Shown here: piece by piece, positions 8,973-17,326 of the stretch
How the letters are laid out: each line of letters begins with the position of its first letter
Numbering within the stretch: position 1 is the stretch's first letter
NCBI RefSeq assembly: GCF_009720525.1
Contig: NZ_CP043930.1
Coordinates: 4,620,501 to 4,684,500 of the forward strand
Reading direction: 5' to 3'
DNA: 64,000 nucleotides
From: Gimesia benthica
Lineage (GTDB): Bacteria > Planctomycetota > Planctomycetia > Planctomycetales > Planctomycetaceae
Notes under the pieces: model-generated
What the model was told of the DNA's origin: nothing
The model's database searches: none
Seen by the model: the letters and a program-made list of their open reading frames with translations, nothing else
Position numbers and translations under genes: made by a program

Positions 8973-8987
8973 TGGTATACCTTTTGC
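8973..8987 (+). promoter_or_regulatory. Possible sigma-54 promoter for the polytopic membrane protein
   Basis: TGGTAT, five bases, TTGC, with exact GG-N10-GC spacing, ending 59 bp before the ATG at 9047. The -24 element is weaker than consensus (TGGTAT for TGGCAC). Between it and the divergent minus-strand promoter lies an inverted pair ATTAGTG (8862-8868) / CACTAAT (8933-8939), a possible activator site. Confidence 0.4.
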
Positions 8988-9046
8988 TTTTGTAGAGGAC
9001 GAAGTACGTTATTTATTCATACAGAACCTTATTCGTCTGGTAGCCG

Positions 9047-10825
9047 ATGTCGTCTCAGGTAGAACAATCCAAAAACCCCTCACTGTTGAACTGGTACTGT
9101 CAATCGCCGGCACGCTGCGCATTCGGTGTTGTGATCTGCCTGTTTGGATTAACGCTGCTGCTGTTAACGCCCACTTATGACACCAACGATGACCCGGTGA
9201 TGGCGCTGGTTGCTTCCGGATATGGAACTCTTGAAGGGCCTGACGAGCATCTGCTGTACTCTAATGTTCTGCTGGGATTCATACTGAAGCAACTCTATAC
9301 GGTCGCACCACTCGTGCCCTGGTATGGTTGTTACCTGTTGCTCACTCAGTTTGTGGCACACTGGCTGCTGCTGTATGCTATTTTGCTCTTGAAGCGAAAC
9401 AGGTTCACAGTCTTCAGCTACCTGTTTTTTTATCTGGGAGTGGGCGTATATTTCCTGTCGCATCTTCAGTTTACCACGACAGCATTTATGATCGGCCTGG
9501 CAGGTTTGTCACTGATATTAGTCAGTCTGTTTCAGGACCAGCGAGGTGGGCATCTTCCCTGGCTCAAATGGGAAGGCGCTGCCTGTCTGATCTATGCCAG
9601 TCTGATTCGCTATGCGAGCCTACAGATGTTGTGTCTGGCGAGTCTGCCGCTGATCGTGATTGCAGGCTGGAAATTAGGCAGAAGCGTTCCCCTGAAACCT
9701 TACCTGCTGCCGGCAACTCTTGCGATCTGTGGAGTACTGGGAGCTCAGTATTATGATCGTCAGTACTACCAGCAGGATGAGGCCTGGCGCGACTTTCTCC
9801 CTTATCATTCGGTAACGGCATCCTTAATCAACTACACACAAATTCCGTATTTCGAACCAACGAAACCCATCTTCGATGAAGTCGGCTGGAGTAATACAGA
9901 TTACTGGATGCTGCGGGAGTGGGTTTATCTGGATCAGGATACATACAGTCTGGAGCGTCTACAGCAATTCAAAGAAAAAACGGATGCCCTGAGACTCAGT
10001 AAATTCCCACAGGTATTAAACGCCTGGGTACACTCAGCCAGACATGCAGCCGTGCATCCTGTCTTCCTGATATGCCTCTACGCCACGATTGTTTTCAATA
10101 GACTGAATCAGAAACGTTCCTGGCAGCGTTCGATTATCAGGTGGATGCTCTTCTGGGTTGTCCTGATCATGGTCATGCTGATCGTTTATCTGAAATTACC
10201 ATCGCGGGTTTTAACATGTCTGATCGCGCTCCCTTTGTACTTCACTCTGTTGTTGAATCAGACCGGACGGACTCAGGCAGATGAGACACAACCACGTGAG
10301 CTGAGTATGCTGTTTAAAGCCGGTGTCGTCGTCCTGCTGCTGGGATGTGCGCTGCTGGTCTGGAACCAGAAAATGTGGTCAGATCAGATTGTCACTAAGA
10401 ACGCTGGATTCAAACAGAATCTGAGAGAAATGATCCAGCGCTGGCCAGAGCGGGTGTTTCTCAGTACGTGGGTGTTTCCTATTGATTGTTTTCTTCCCTA
10501 TGACGATCAATCCGAAATCCGGGAGCTCAAGTTTCTGTTCCTGAACGGACTGCAACAATCCCCGCGTTTCCAAAATAAGCTGCGCGCGTATGAGATTGAG
10601 TCACCGATGGATGAATTACTCGATTCAGATCGTCTGCTCTTGATCACCCGTGAGAAACAGGTTCCCTTGCTCACTTCGTATCTGAAACAGCATTACAAAG
10701 GAGCAATGCGATTGAATCTGAAATATCGGGGCGAGGGTTTTCTTGTGTTGCAGTTGTCCCGAGAGAAAAAGAAACCCGAATCGCAAGAACAGGATCCGCC
10801 ACAGGAACCAGTCCCTGGTAGTTGA
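9047..10825 (+). CDS. Polytopic membrane protein, unknown function, possibly glycosyltransferase-like
   Basis: 592 residues with about ten hydrophobic helices, mostly in residues 22-460, and a soluble C-terminal part (about 465-592). An early conserved-looking loop, PTYDTNDDPVMALVASGYGTLEGPDEHLLYSN, follows the first helix. The acidic first loop after TM1 is reminiscent of GT-C membrane glycosyltransferases, in which the catalytic Asp lies in that loop. No firm family can be named. The gene diverges from the glycan operon, which supports a role in envelope polysaccharide assembly. Confidence 0.75.
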   Translation: MSSQVEQSKNPSLLNWYCQSPARCAFGVVICLFGLTLLLLTPTYDTNDDPVMALVASGYGTLEGPDEHLLYSNVLLGFILKQLYTVAPLVPWYGCYLLLTQFVAHWLLLYAILLLKRNRFTVFSYLFFYLGVGVYFLSHLQFTTTAFMIGLAGLSLILVSLFQDQRGGHLPWLKWEGAACLIYASLIRYASLQMLCLASLPLIVIAGWKLGRSVPLKPYLLPATLAICGVLGAQYYDRQYYQQDEAWRDFLPYHSVTASLINYTQIPYFEPTKPIFDEVGWSNTDYWMLREWVYLDQDTYSLERLQQFKEKTDALRLSKFPQVLNAWVHSARHAAVHPVFLICLYATIVFNRLNQKRSWQRSIIRWMLFWVVLIMVMLIVYLKLPSRVLTCLIALPLYFTLLLNQTGRTQADETQPRELSMLFKAGVVVLLLGCALLVWNQKMWSDQIVTKNAGFKQNLREMIQRWPERVFLSTWVFPIDCFLPYDDQSEIRELKFLFLNGLQQSPRFQNKLRAYEIESPMDELLDSDRLLLITREKQVPLLTSYLKQHYKGAMRLNLKYRGEGFLVLQLSREKKKPESQEQDPPQEPVPGS

Positions 10826-11069
10826 ACTGTCTCACGCTTTGACAGTTGCCTGCAATTAAGCTTTATGTCTCTGGAGCGAACAGAGCCGCGATCTTACCCA
10901 CTGAAAGTGGCTGCCGAAATTAATGTAAGTGACTGTCTGGTGGATAGTTCTGGTTTGATACTGTGAAAAGTTATCCCTGCGGCAGCACTGGGGTGGTTCG
11001 CGCCCTTTTCAAAAAGCAGGTGGTCGCTGGCGACGGTTTACGTTATTTTGCTGAGGTCACAGAGCATGC
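10826..11069. other. Intergenic spacer
   Basis: The 244 bp hold a short inverted repeat just after the membrane-protein stop (AACTGTC / GACAGTT, about 10824-10846) with no T-run. No gene is seen. Confidence 0.4.
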
Positions 11070-11936
11070 ATGCATTCGAAAAGAATGCACACCAATTTAT
11101 TCAATAGTGGAATGGATACGCGGATGACTGAGACTCCACATTATGCCATTCGAGGTGGTCTGCCTGGTCGGGAACGGTTGCGTGTTCTGTCACGTGTCAT
11201 GTTGGAGAGCACTTCCTCGTTATTGAATCGTTTGGAGCTGGTTGATGGTCTAAATTGTCTGGATGTGGGTTGCGGCGGAGGAGATGTGACGCGCGAACTG
11301 GCCCGCCGCATTGCTCCCGCGGGCAGGGCTGTCGGCATTGATCTCGATGCAACCAAACTATCCGTCGCGCAAGAGGAAGCACGTGATTTGGGTTTATCCA
11401 ACCTGGAATATCGTCAGGTCGATGTGCGGGATGCAGCAGGCCCGCCGGAATATGATGTCGTTTATTCCCGTTTTGTGCTGACTCATCTCAGCAATCCGGA
11501 AGCGGTTCTCAGCTCTTTTCTCAAGCAGTTACGTCCGGGAGGAATCCTGGCGCTGGAGGACATCGACTTCAGTGGCTCATTTGCCTGGCCGGAAACTGGT
11601 GCGTTTCGCAGGTTCTATGAACTGTATTGCACCGTCGTTCAGAACCGGGGCGGTGATCCGCATATCGGGCAGCGATTGCCTGTGCTTGTCAAAGACTGCG
11701 GGCTGGAATCCATTCAGGTCTCAGTCGTGCAACCTACGGGGCTGACTGGTGAAGTCAAATTACTCAACGGTTTAACGATGGAAAACATTGCCGATGCGGT
11801 TCTGGCAGACGGACTGGCTTCCACAGAGGAAATTGACCAGATCGTGGATGAACTCAATGCATTTGCCGCAGACGAGCGAACCGTCACCGGCTTACCCCGC
11901 ATTGTGCAGGTCTGGGGACGTTTACCTCAGAGCTGA
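11070..11936 (+). CDS. Class I SAM-dependent methyltransferase
   Basis: 288 residues in the longest form; Met15 (11112) or Met19 (11124) are equally possible starts because no RBS decides. Motif I is CLDVGCGGGDVTRELA, followed by GIDLDATKL, VDVRDAAG and YDVVYSRFVLTHLSNPEAVL, then LRPGGILALEDIDF. This is the standard Rossmann methyltransferase series of the UbiE/methyltransferase-domain type. No membrane segment. The substrate is unknown. It converges on the HAD gene, so no operon context helps. Confidence 0.85.
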   Translation: MHSKRMHTNLFNSGMDTRMTETPHYAIRGGLPGRERLRVLSRVMLESTSSLLNRLELVDGLNCLDVGCGGGDVTRELARRIAPAGRAVGIDLDATKLSVAQEEARDLGLSNLEYRQVDVRDAAGPPEYDVVYSRFVLTHLSNPEAVLSSFLKQLRPGGILALEDIDFSGSFAWPETGAFRRFYELYCTVVQNRGGDPHIGQRLPVLVKDCGLESIQVSVVQPTGLTGEVKLLNGLTMENIADAVLADGLASTEEIDQIVDELNAFAADERTVTGLPRIVQVWGRLPQS

Positions 11937-11958
11937 GCTTCATGTCGGGCCCATCCAG

Positions 11959-12606
11959 TCAGACAAAATCGAACAGTGATTCCAAACCAGAGATCACAGC
12001 CGTTGCTGAACTGCCTTCACCCGAACGCACGAGATGAATGCCTTTGATGCCTGCTGTCGCTGGTCCGACAACATCCGAAGCATAGCTGTCGCCAACCATC
12101 AGGATTTCTTCAGGGGCTAAATTCAGTTGCTGGATGGCCCGTTGATAAATCGCAGGATCAGGTTTGGAGAGACCGCATTCACATGAGAGGAGAACAACAT
12201 CGAAGTGAGTGCGAAGATTGTGCGCATCGAAGGGGCGGATGTAAGGCGTGGCTAAATTAGAGATGACCGCAGTTTTCACCTGCTGACCATGAAGCTTTTC
12301 TAATGCAGAGAGCACATCCAGAAAGAGCCTCACCTTGAGCAGGTCATCAGCAAGGATCTGTTCCAGTCGCTCCAGGTTGAGCTGTGTCTTCAACCGGAGC
12401 AGACTGGCATAAGAATCCAGAGTGGGGCAGTCATTGACCAGTGCTTTGTGAATGGCTGCCTGAACACTCAGCGAGGTACAGTGTTTCGCCACTTGTAAAA
12501 AAGGTCTGTGATCCTGTGTGAGTTCCAGCAGAGTCCCATACAGATCAAAAATAACGGCCTTAATCACGGCATCAGCTCTCAGCTGTCTCGCTGGTTTTTC
12601 TCGCAT
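11959..12606 (-). CDS. HAD-superfamily hydrolase (phosphatase)
   Basis: 215 residues from an ATG at 12606 that would overlap the upstream gene by 28 bp. An in-frame GTG at 12567 (VIKAVIFDLYGTLLE) gives the usual N-terminus and is the likelier start. Motif I is FDLYGTLLE, where the second Asp of the usual DxD is a Tyr-Gly context (DLYGT, common in subfamily I). Motif II is VISNLA. Motif III/IV is KPDPAIYQRA with MVGDSYASDVVGPATAG. The cap inserted between motifs I and II is alpha-helical. Small-molecule phosphatase in the cytoplasm; substrate unknown. Confidence 0.85.
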   Translation of the reverse strand: MREKPARQLRADAVIKAVIFDLYGTLLELTQDHRPFLQVAKHCTSLSVQAAIHKALVNDCPTLDSYASLLRLKTQLNLERLEQILADDLLKVRLFLDVLSALEKLHGQQVKTAVISNLATPYIRPFDAHNLRTHFDVVLLSCECGLSKPDPAIYQRAIQQLNLAPEEILMVGDSYASDVVGPATAGIKGIHLVRSGEGSSATAVISGLESLFDFV

Positions 12607-13640
12607 CCCGGATCCAATGGAACCGGCTTACCAACTTTGTCGACTGGATGCGTAAACAGGTACAGCCAGACCGCTTCATGGATATACTGGCCTTTCGCAT
12701 TCTTACCAGCATTGCCACCAGGGACGACGGAAGAATGGGCACGGCGGGTATTGTTTTTGACATCGAAGTCGGTAATCAGCCGCCGTGTATTTTCATAAGG
12801 AGGCTTTGACTGATCGACGTTGACAATCGGCCCGTATTCATTAAGACCGATCAGCTCCCAGGAACGACAGTAATGATCGCCGGTCCAACCGCCGTCCAGC
12901 ACATGGGAGAATCCAAAGTAGCGGTTTGTCGGAGTTGCTGAAGGGAGAGACTGCCAGTTCTGATACTGATCGCGGGGACCACAGAACATCACGACCCGGC
13001 TCACCTTCTGATGCTTGGCAAAACGGGCAGCGGTGGTAGAACCATGCGAACTGCCCGCCATGATCACATCCTCCCAGCGCAGATCATTGCCGTCGGGAGT
13101 CAGGTAATAGTCCCACTTTCCCTGGGGATTGTTTTTCGCCAGCCATTTTACGAACTGCAGAGCCCGCTCTTTCATGCCATCCGGCTTCGGGATGGAAACC
13201 TGATCGCTATAGTCCTCGCCGGTAGCAGCTTCCAGCCTCACATTTCCCCTGCAGGTCTCGCCAACCGGATTCTCGCGACAGACTTTGGAGAACCAGCGGT
13301 TTGCATAATGGACCTGAATCGCGTGAAAACCTAATTTAGAGAGTCCGTCAAACAGCTGGCTGTTATATCCCATCAGCCAGATGACCAGTTTACCCCGGGG
13401 CTTTTTCCGTGTATCGACCACGGCGTGTTCCAGATCCTGAACTTTTCCCTTTGCTTCGAAGACGTAGTCGATCTCCGGATGTTCTTTGGCCCGGGGATCG
13501 ATTTCACTGGCCCGCGCGGTGAGCTTGTATTCCTGCGGGCGTCGATCGCGATATGTTAACTCACGTTCCTGTGCCAGGGCAGGGGAGACGGAGAATTGAG
13601 CGAGGAGAACAAAGACGAGCAGCGATTTGCAGTTCAGCAT
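12579..13640 (-). CDS. Secreted alpha/beta-hydrolase-like protein (BPSS1187-like)
   Basis: 353 residues with a Sec signal peptide (1-23, ending ALA). The nucleophile elbow is VIMAGSSHGSTTAARFA near residue 195, a GxSxG with Ser. Upstream lie KLVIWLMGYN and a Cys pair (SKVCRENPVGETCRGN) suited to a disulfide in an exported protein. Downstream is GWTGDHYCRSWELIG, where the His could complete the triad. The pattern resembles the BPSS1187 family of uncharacterised hydrolases common in Planctomycetes. The product is expected in the periplasm. Activity unknown. Confidence 0.7.
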   Translation of the reverse strand: MLNCKSLLVFVLLAQFSVSPALAQERELTYRDRRPQEYKLTARASEIDPRAKEHPEIDYVFEAKGKVQDLEHAVVDTRKKPRGKLVIWLMGYNSQLFDGLSKLGFHAIQVHYANRWFSKVCRENPVGETCRGNVRLEAATGEDYSDQVSIPKPDGMKERALQFVKWLAKNNPQGKWDYYLTPDGNDLRWEDVIMAGSSHGSTTAARFAKHQKVSRVVMFCGPRDQYQNWQSLPSATPTNRYFGFSHVLDGGWTGDHYCRSWELIGLNEYGPIVNVDQSKPPYENTRRLITDFDVKNNTRRAHSSVVPGGNAGKNAKGQYIHEAVWLYLFTHPVDKVGKPVPLDPGCEKNQRDS

Positions 13641-13790
13641 AAAGACACCAGATAGTATTGAAAACGAATGATGCGATTTGAAACTTACCAGATCTGATTA
13701 TATCGATCTGGCTGACCTGATTCCCACCCAGACCGGATTGATCTCCTGAGAACGGGGAAGTTTTTCATCTTTGCAGCTTCAACTGCGCAT

Positions 13791-13828
13791 AAAAACAGAC
13801 CGCAGGGTAACTGTGTCCTGCGGTCTGT
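13791..13828 (-). terminator. Terminator of acidic HTH gene
   Basis: A 12-bp perfect stem, ACAGACCGCAGG (13795-13806) with CCTGCGGTCTGT (13817-13828). On the minus strand it is followed by a short T-run (13791-13795). Confidence 0.8.
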
Positions 13829-13857
13829 ATATGTATGTCACATGTGTGATTGCGAGC

Positions 13858-15390
13858 TTAGAACAAGCCGCCGAAAGTATCCAGCAGAGTAGAGCTGAAT
13901 GTGGACGGATCGTCGTAGTGCCACATCGTGCGAACCAGATCATACATCATGACGCCGCACAGACACATCAGCACTGTTGAGAAGCCCAGGGCGACGAAGG
14001 TGCCAACACCCCACTCCGGTTCGGGAGCGGCCATCGCACCACCACGTCCACCGGCAAAGGAAGCGGGAGCTACAAACTCGGCGTGACTTTCTCCACTCTG
14101 GAATGAATCGTCGAAGTCGTCGTCGTCAGCGTCGTAGATGTCATCGAAGTCATCTTCGTCTTCATCAAAGACATCTGACATGCCGTCGTCGCTGGCGAAA
14201 TCGTCGTCTTCATCAAAGATGCCGGATTCACCATCTTCATCGGAGTCCAGAATGACGGATCCGGAAGATCCACCGGCACTGCCTTCATCATCCAGCATCA
14301 GTACGCTGGTATCCGCGTTCGAATCATCGGCAGACAGGTCGAAGCTGCTGTCGTCGTCATCGTCCAGCGCGGGAATTTCCATGGTTGCATCTTTGCTCGC
14401 GCCAGATGCCATCATGGGGTTGGTCTCTTCGGCATCGAACGGCTCGAGTGAGATGCCACTGTCGGCTGTAATCGAGATATCGCTGCCGGTATCGTCTTCC
14501 AGTGAGATGCCACTTTCATCATCGGCCAGAGAAAGGCCACTCTCATCATCTCCTCCCAATGAGATTCCGCTTTCATCGGCTGCTTCGAGGGAGATTCCAC
14601 TGTCCAGCGGGCCGGCCAGCGAGATACCACTGTCCGACGCCAGCGAGATGCCACTGTCTTCTGCCAGGATGGAAGAATCATCGCTTTCATCCGAAACCAG
14701 AGCGACATCACTGTCACTGACCAGTTCCAGGTCGTCATTGCCTACCAGGGCGACGTCGCTTTCGCTACCCATCGGACTGGAGTCGTCAGCAACGAGTTTC
14801 ACATCGCTGTCACTTCCCTGGTCCAGATCCATGAGTTCCTCGTCCTGTTCCGCATCGGCATCGACGAGCTTCACATCGCTGTCACTGCTCATGTCGATGC
14901 CCGAATCGTCGGTCAGGCGAACATCGCTGTCTGAGTCTTCGCCGACGGCAACCAGTTCGGGCTCGCTGTCGAGTTGCAGATCATCGCCTTCGTCGACCAC
15001 CAGACGGACATCGCTGTCAGAGCTGCTTAATTCAACCGGCTCATCATCATCGTCATGGACACTGCCTCGAATCACAGTTGCCTGCTCACCGACTTCATCT
15101 TCATCGATTACGCTGTCTGATTCAGCGGAGATTTCTTCTTCATCCAGAATTCCGGAATCGAACAGGTCGTCGTCTTCCAGGTCCGCATCTTCGGTATACA
15201 GGGGAATGGCGGGATCTGAATCTGCCTGCCGTGTTCGCCCCAGTTCTTCGATATCTTCCAGACGGAACTTCCATGCACCCCGGTCGGCAAACCCTCTAAT
15301 GTCGCCCGCTTCCCGCAGGCGGTTGAGTTCTTCAGTTTCCATGCCCAGCTGCGCTGCTGCTTCTTCGAGGTTCAGGTACTTTTTGGCCAT
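13858..15390 (-). CDS. Very acidic repeat protein with N-terminal HTH and C-terminal membrane helix
   Basis: 510 residues. Residues 1-55 look like a MerR/excisionase-type helix-turn-helix (YLNLEEAAAQLGMETEELNRLREAGDI and then FRLEDIEELGR). Residues 56-440 are dominated by Asp, Glu and Ser with two repeat types: SDSDVKLV-like units (about 125-250) and DSGISL-like units (about 245-320), then runs of DDDDFDD. Near residue 460-485 there is one hydrophobic helix, WGVGTFVALGFSTVLMCLCG. The start has a GGAG box. So a DNA-binding-like head would be held at the membrane by a long acidic linker. The function is not known. The gene follows the sigma factor and PspA genes on the same strand, each with its own spacer. 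Confidence 0.75.
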   Translation of the reverse strand: MAKKYLNLEEAAAQLGMETEELNRLREAGDIRGFADRGAWKFRLEDIEELGRTRQADSDPAIPLYTEDADLEDDDLFDSGILDEEEISAESDSVIDEDEVGEQATVIRGSVHDDDDEPVELSSSDSDVRLVVDEGDDLQLDSEPELVAVGEDSDSDVRLTDDSGIDMSSDSDVKLVDADAEQDEELMDLDQGSDSDVKLVADDSSPMGSESDVALVGNDDLELVSDSDVALVSDESDDSSILAEDSGISLASDSGISLAGPLDSGISLEAADESGISLGGDDESGLSLADDESGISLEDDTGSDISITADSGISLEPFDAEETNPMMASGASKDATMEIPALDDDDDSSFDLSADDSNADTSVLMLDDEGSAGGSSGSVILDSDEDGESGIFDEDDDFASDDGMSDVFDEDEDDFDDIYDADDDDFDDSFQSGESHAEFVAPASFAGGRGGAMAAPEPEWGVGTFVALGFSTVLMCLCGVMMYDLVRTMWHYDDPSTFSSTLLDTFGGLF

Positions 15391-15836
15391 GGTGGCGCGA
15401 CTCCGACATCAATGATGTAAATTGAGAAATGAAGTTGTGTTATTCGTCATCGGACAATTGTCTCGGGAATTTCAGTCCGATTAAACCTGAAAAACGGTAG
15501 ACGAATGCCTTGGCGAAGAAGATACGGGTTCGGTGAATAATGCCAGCCGCACCGGTCGCTCCAGCTTCGTGGCTGATAGTGACGGTTCAAGGCTTAAACC
15601 TTCCGAACCCCTTTATTTATCTATTTTTATTCTAAATGAGAACCGGTCTGTTGCAAGTACCTTCTTGCTGATTGGCGGTTTCTTCAGAAACAATTTCTCA
15701 TTCGAACCATCTGTCCAGATTGAAGGTGGTTCGGTTATCCTAAATCTAACCAGTTTAACTGGTTATGCCGGATTTATGATGCCTGTCGAAATCGAGGAGT
15801 TTACCGCGAATCCGGGCCAGCGGATGGGGCCTGTTG
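15391..15836. other. Intergenic spacer between PspA and acidic HTH genes
   Basis: 446 bp with no supported gene. It is AT-richer than its flanks and likely carries the promoter of the acidic HTH gene. No clear terminator for the PspA gene was seen. Confidence 0.4.
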
Positions 15837-16391
15837 TTATTGTCCCAGTTCCCGCTTTAATTCAGCCAGTTCTGAGTCGATCTGCTCGGAGCGGGAGGGG
15901 GTGACCGTCGATTCTGGTTCCGGCGCCGCAGCGACTTCCTCGGTGGGAGCGGTGCTGATTCCTGCCTGTTGTGTCAGTTCCACCTGCTTTCGTCGGGCTT
16001 CGGCCAGTCTGGCTTCCAGGGCGTGCAGCGTGGTTGTCAAATGTTCGCGGGTTGCGACTGCTGCCCGGTGCTGCTGTTCCAGGCCGGCTTTGAGATCTTC
16101 GATCTCCTGTTTTCGGACCAGGGAGTTGCGGGCTTCCGCTTCATCACCCATCGCCAGGGCATTCTTGGCTGCCTCTTTCCATTGAAAGATCTGCTGCTGG
16201 TGTTCTTCCAGTTCCTGTTGAATCGCCCGTTCGTTGGAGGTCGCAGTTTTCACGCTGCGGTTCGCGCCCGCGAGTCCTTCTTTCATTTCGGCTATGATCT
16301 GCTCGATTTCCTGAATGGGATCGTCTGCATTTTCCAGCAGATGAGTCAAATTACAGGTCACAATATCAGTGAGCCGGCTGAAATAGCTCAT
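15837..16391 (-). CDS. PspA/IM30-family membrane-stress protein
   Basis: 184 residues, shorter than the usual 220-230. The N-terminus MSYFSRLTDIVTCNLTHLLENADDPIQEIEQIIAEM fits the PspA/Vipp1 start, including the amphipathic first helix and the conserved DP-x-x-x-I motif. The rest is a long coiled coil rich in Glu, Gln and Ala (about 30-150), then a low-complexity Ala/Pro/Glu tail and a final short helix. PspA proteins line the inner membrane and form ESCRT-III-like assemblies that guard membrane integrity. The gene lies 119 bp downstream of an ECF sigma gene on the same strand. No acceptable sigma-54 site was found here. Confidence 0.8.
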   Translation of the reverse strand: MSYFSRLTDIVTCNLTHLLENADDPIQEIEQIIAEMKEGLAGANRSVKTATSNERAIQQELEEHQQQIFQWKEAAKNALAMGDEAEARNSLVRKQEIEDLKAGLEQQHRAAVATREHLTTTLHALEARLAEARRKQVELTQQAGISTAPTEEVAAAPEPESTVTPSRSEQIDSELAELKRELGQ

Positions 16392-16510
16392 TCCCCTCTT
16401 CTCCGTACTGTTTCAGTTAATTGATGAAAATGGATGCGATTTCCCAGGCCCGCTCACACCAACGCAATCGGTTGCCGGTGGGTTCATATCTTTTTAAAGT
16501 TCGTGATATC

Positions 16511-17098
16511 TTAATTTTGTTGCGGGCCAGTGACGCCCATCAGTTTCAGTTTTTCCCGCAGTTTTTCCCTGGCCAGCCGCAGACGACTTTTGGCCGTGGC
16601 CAGGTTCGTTTCCATGACGTCCGCGACCTCGTTCAGGGTCAGTTCGGAATAATGGTGCAGTGTGAAGGTCAGTCGCTGGTCTTCAGGAATTGTTCCCAGC
16701 AGTTCATCTACAATCAACGCTAATTCCTTAATATTTGCCTTCTCTTCCGGCGAGACGACCTCGCTGGCCAGTCGGTTCAGAGAATCGTCTTCGTCCTGTT
16801 TTTTTCCCGTATACGCTTTGATCAGGGCATCATGCGACTGTCGGCGGATGCTGTCGATCATCAGATTGCGGGCCACTCGATACATCCAGCCCCGGAACCG
16901 TCCCTGGGGCAGGTAATCCCACGACTGGTTGTAGACCCGCAGCAGCGTTTCCTGGGACAGGTCTTCAGAGAGCTGGGAGTCGCGGGTGTTCCGGAAAAAA
17001 AATCCAATCAGGGGGCCCTGATATTTTTCCACCAGTTCATCGAAGGCGCGCTGGTCACCACTTTGAATTCGAATCATTAATTGATCGTCTTCTGTCAT
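16511..17098 (-). CDS. ECF-type RNA polymerase sigma factor
   Basis: 195 residues. Region 2 spans about 20-90 (FDELVEKYQGPLIGFFFR, then LSQETLLRVYNQ and FRGWMYRVARNLMIDSIRR). Region 4 spans about 130-185 (IPEDQRLTFTLHHYSELTLNEVADVMETNLATAKSRL). There is no region 1.1 or 3, so it is of the extracytoplasmic-function class. RBS AAAGGT lies seven bases before the ATG. No anti-sigma gene adjoins it; the next genes on the strand are PspA and the acidic HTH membrane protein. A role in envelope stress is a contextual guess. Confidence 0.88.
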   Translation of the reverse strand: MTEDDQLMIRIQSGDQRAFDELVEKYQGPLIGFFFRNTRDSQLSEDLSQETLLRVYNQSWDYLPQGRFRGWMYRVARNLMIDSIRRQSHDALIKAYTGKKQDEDDSLNRLASEVVSPEEKANIKELALIVDELLGTIPEDQRLTFTLHHYSELTLNEVADVMETNLATAKSRLRLAREKLREKLKLMGVTGPQQN

Positions 17099-17326
17099 GA
17101 TGACCTTTCTGGAAAAAACAGGTGCTGTGCAAGAAACTGGTCGGGTTCCTGAACCGCAATCTGCAATGTTATTCTAATATTGTGATCACAATTCCTGTAG
17201 AATTCACCTCTAAACCGCTAACATTTCAGTGTGTCACCCGATTTCACTTAAATCAACAACCAGAATCCCTGATTCGACGCGTCATATCGGATCAGTCAGT
17301 GTTGTTGCGTCAGTCAGGATCAAGTT

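Noticed and set aside
14138..15415. 425-residue Ser-rich plus-strand ORF
   Set aside because: Antisense to the acidic HTH gene; Asp and Glu codons read backwards as Ser and other residues. The minus frame has an HTH, a membrane helix and a terminator.
16464..16476. Sigma-54-like sequence before the PspA gene
   Set aside because: CGGCAACCGATTGC looks like -24/-12 elements, but the GG to GC distance is 9 rather than 10, and that spacing is invariant for sigma-54.
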